A stretch of 64,000 bases of DNA, taken from assembly GCF_014637085.1 (NCBI RefSeq), contig NZ_BMEU01000003.1, positions 1 through 64,000 of the forward strand. Direction: 5' to 3'. Shown one piece after another: positions 63,781 through 64,000 of the stretch. Origin of the DNA: Comamonas phosphati. Its GTDB lineage: Bacteria > Pseudomonadota > Gammaproteobacteria > Burkholderiales > Burkholderiaceae_C. The position numbers and the translations under genes are program-made. The notes below the pieces were generated by a model. That model saw only the letters and a list, made by a program, of their open reading frames with translations. It searched no databases and was not told where the DNA came from. How positions within the stretch are numbered: position 1 is the first letter of the stretch; every line of letters begins with the position of its first letter.

Positions 63781-64000
63781 TCAGCGCAAACGATCCGGGT
63801 GCTGCTTGCGCAGATGGCCGGACAGGGTCTCGGCCGCCTCGCGCACCTGCTGCGCCCAGAGCTGGGTTTTCTCGGGCACCAGCTCGGTGAACGGGATGGC
63901 CACGGCCAGGCCCGCCACCACCCGTCCGTCCGCGCTGCGCACCGGCGCGGCAATGCTGGAGACGCCGGGCTCGTAAAAGCCCTCGCCCATGGCGTAGCCG
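63781..64000 (-). CDS. IclR-family regulator, 3' fragment (5' end outside window)
   Basis: The C-terminal end of a second IclR regulator, cut by the window edge. The visible 72 residues carry GYAMGEGFYEPGVSSIAAPV and GRVVAGLAVAIPFTELV, matching the ligand-binding domain end of the first IclR protein (GFYESSISTIAAPV). It would be co-oriented with nadX and the third Bug gene and probably regulates them. Confidence 0.85.
   Translation of the reverse strand, partial: GYAMGEGFYEPGVSSIAAPVRSADGRVVAGLAVAIPFTELVPEKTQLWAQQVREAAETLSGHLRKQHPDRLR

Overview
The window looks like a chromosomal segment of a high-GC betaproteobacterium of the family Comamonadaceae, most likely close to Delftia or Comamonas. 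Grounds: GC-rich codon use throughout, the T. ferrooxidans-type GshA, the gene orders leuS-lptE-holA, bamE-dapB, divergent bamE/fur and tsaB-rimI-UDG-like, three orphan Bug-type binding proteins, and many copies of a roughly 80-90 bp palindromic repeat after stop codons. No insertion sequence, prophage, CRISPR array or tRNA was recognised.

Layout. Positions 1-300 are unusually AT-rich and look like the promoters and leader of an rRNA operon running off the left edge on the minus strand. From 0.4 to 10.3 kb, all minus: gshB, benE, kup, gshA, trkH, trkA, proA (glutathione synthesis, potassium uptake, benzoate uptake, proline synthesis). From 10.5 to 19.3 kb: two small hypothetical genes, then holA, lptE, leuS, exbD, exbB, dapB and bamE on the minus strand, with fur divergent from bamE. 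From 19.5 to 25.0 kb: a DUF1800/DUF1501 pair, then hprK, ptsN and hpf. From 25.0 to 32.6 kb: purC, a DJ-1/PfpI protein, a ribbon-helix-helix protein, a NERD-domain protein, cnoX, purE-purK and tsaC. From 32.8 to 40.2 kb: ompW, an SGNH esterase lipoprotein, dacB, tsaB-rimI-UDG-like and corA.

From 40.2 kb to the end the content is accessory and catabolic. A MarR gene is divergent from a plus-strand operon of a Bug binding protein, a three-subunit molybdenum hydroxylase, a CoxG-like protein and a porin. Facing it is a 13-kb minus-strand array (60.6 to 47.6 kb): SDR, IclR regulator, a second SDR lacking catalytic residues, a thiamine-diphosphate enzyme, an aldehyde dehydrogenase, an extradiol-type VOC protein, a Bug protein, a 73-aa helical protein, a Rieske oxygenase, its flavin/2Fe-2S reductase, a porin and an MFS carrier. 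The right end holds mtnN, another Bug protein, an aspartate dehydrogenase and the 3' part of a second IclR gene.

How it may work together (inference): the two catabolic blocks carry near-identical GTTTC-N6-GAAA(C/T) palindromes, each with a second, imperfect site 19 bp upstream, ahead of the Bug/molybdenum operon (about 40.83 kb) and ahead of the minus-strand array that contains iclR (about 60.6 kb). This suggests one IclR regulator controls both blocks as a single pathway for an aromatic or heteroaromatic acid: porin entry, Bug/MFS capture and uptake, Mo- and Rieske-type hydroxylation, ring cleavage, 2-oxoacid decarboxylation and aldehyde oxidation. The substrate cannot be read from sequence.
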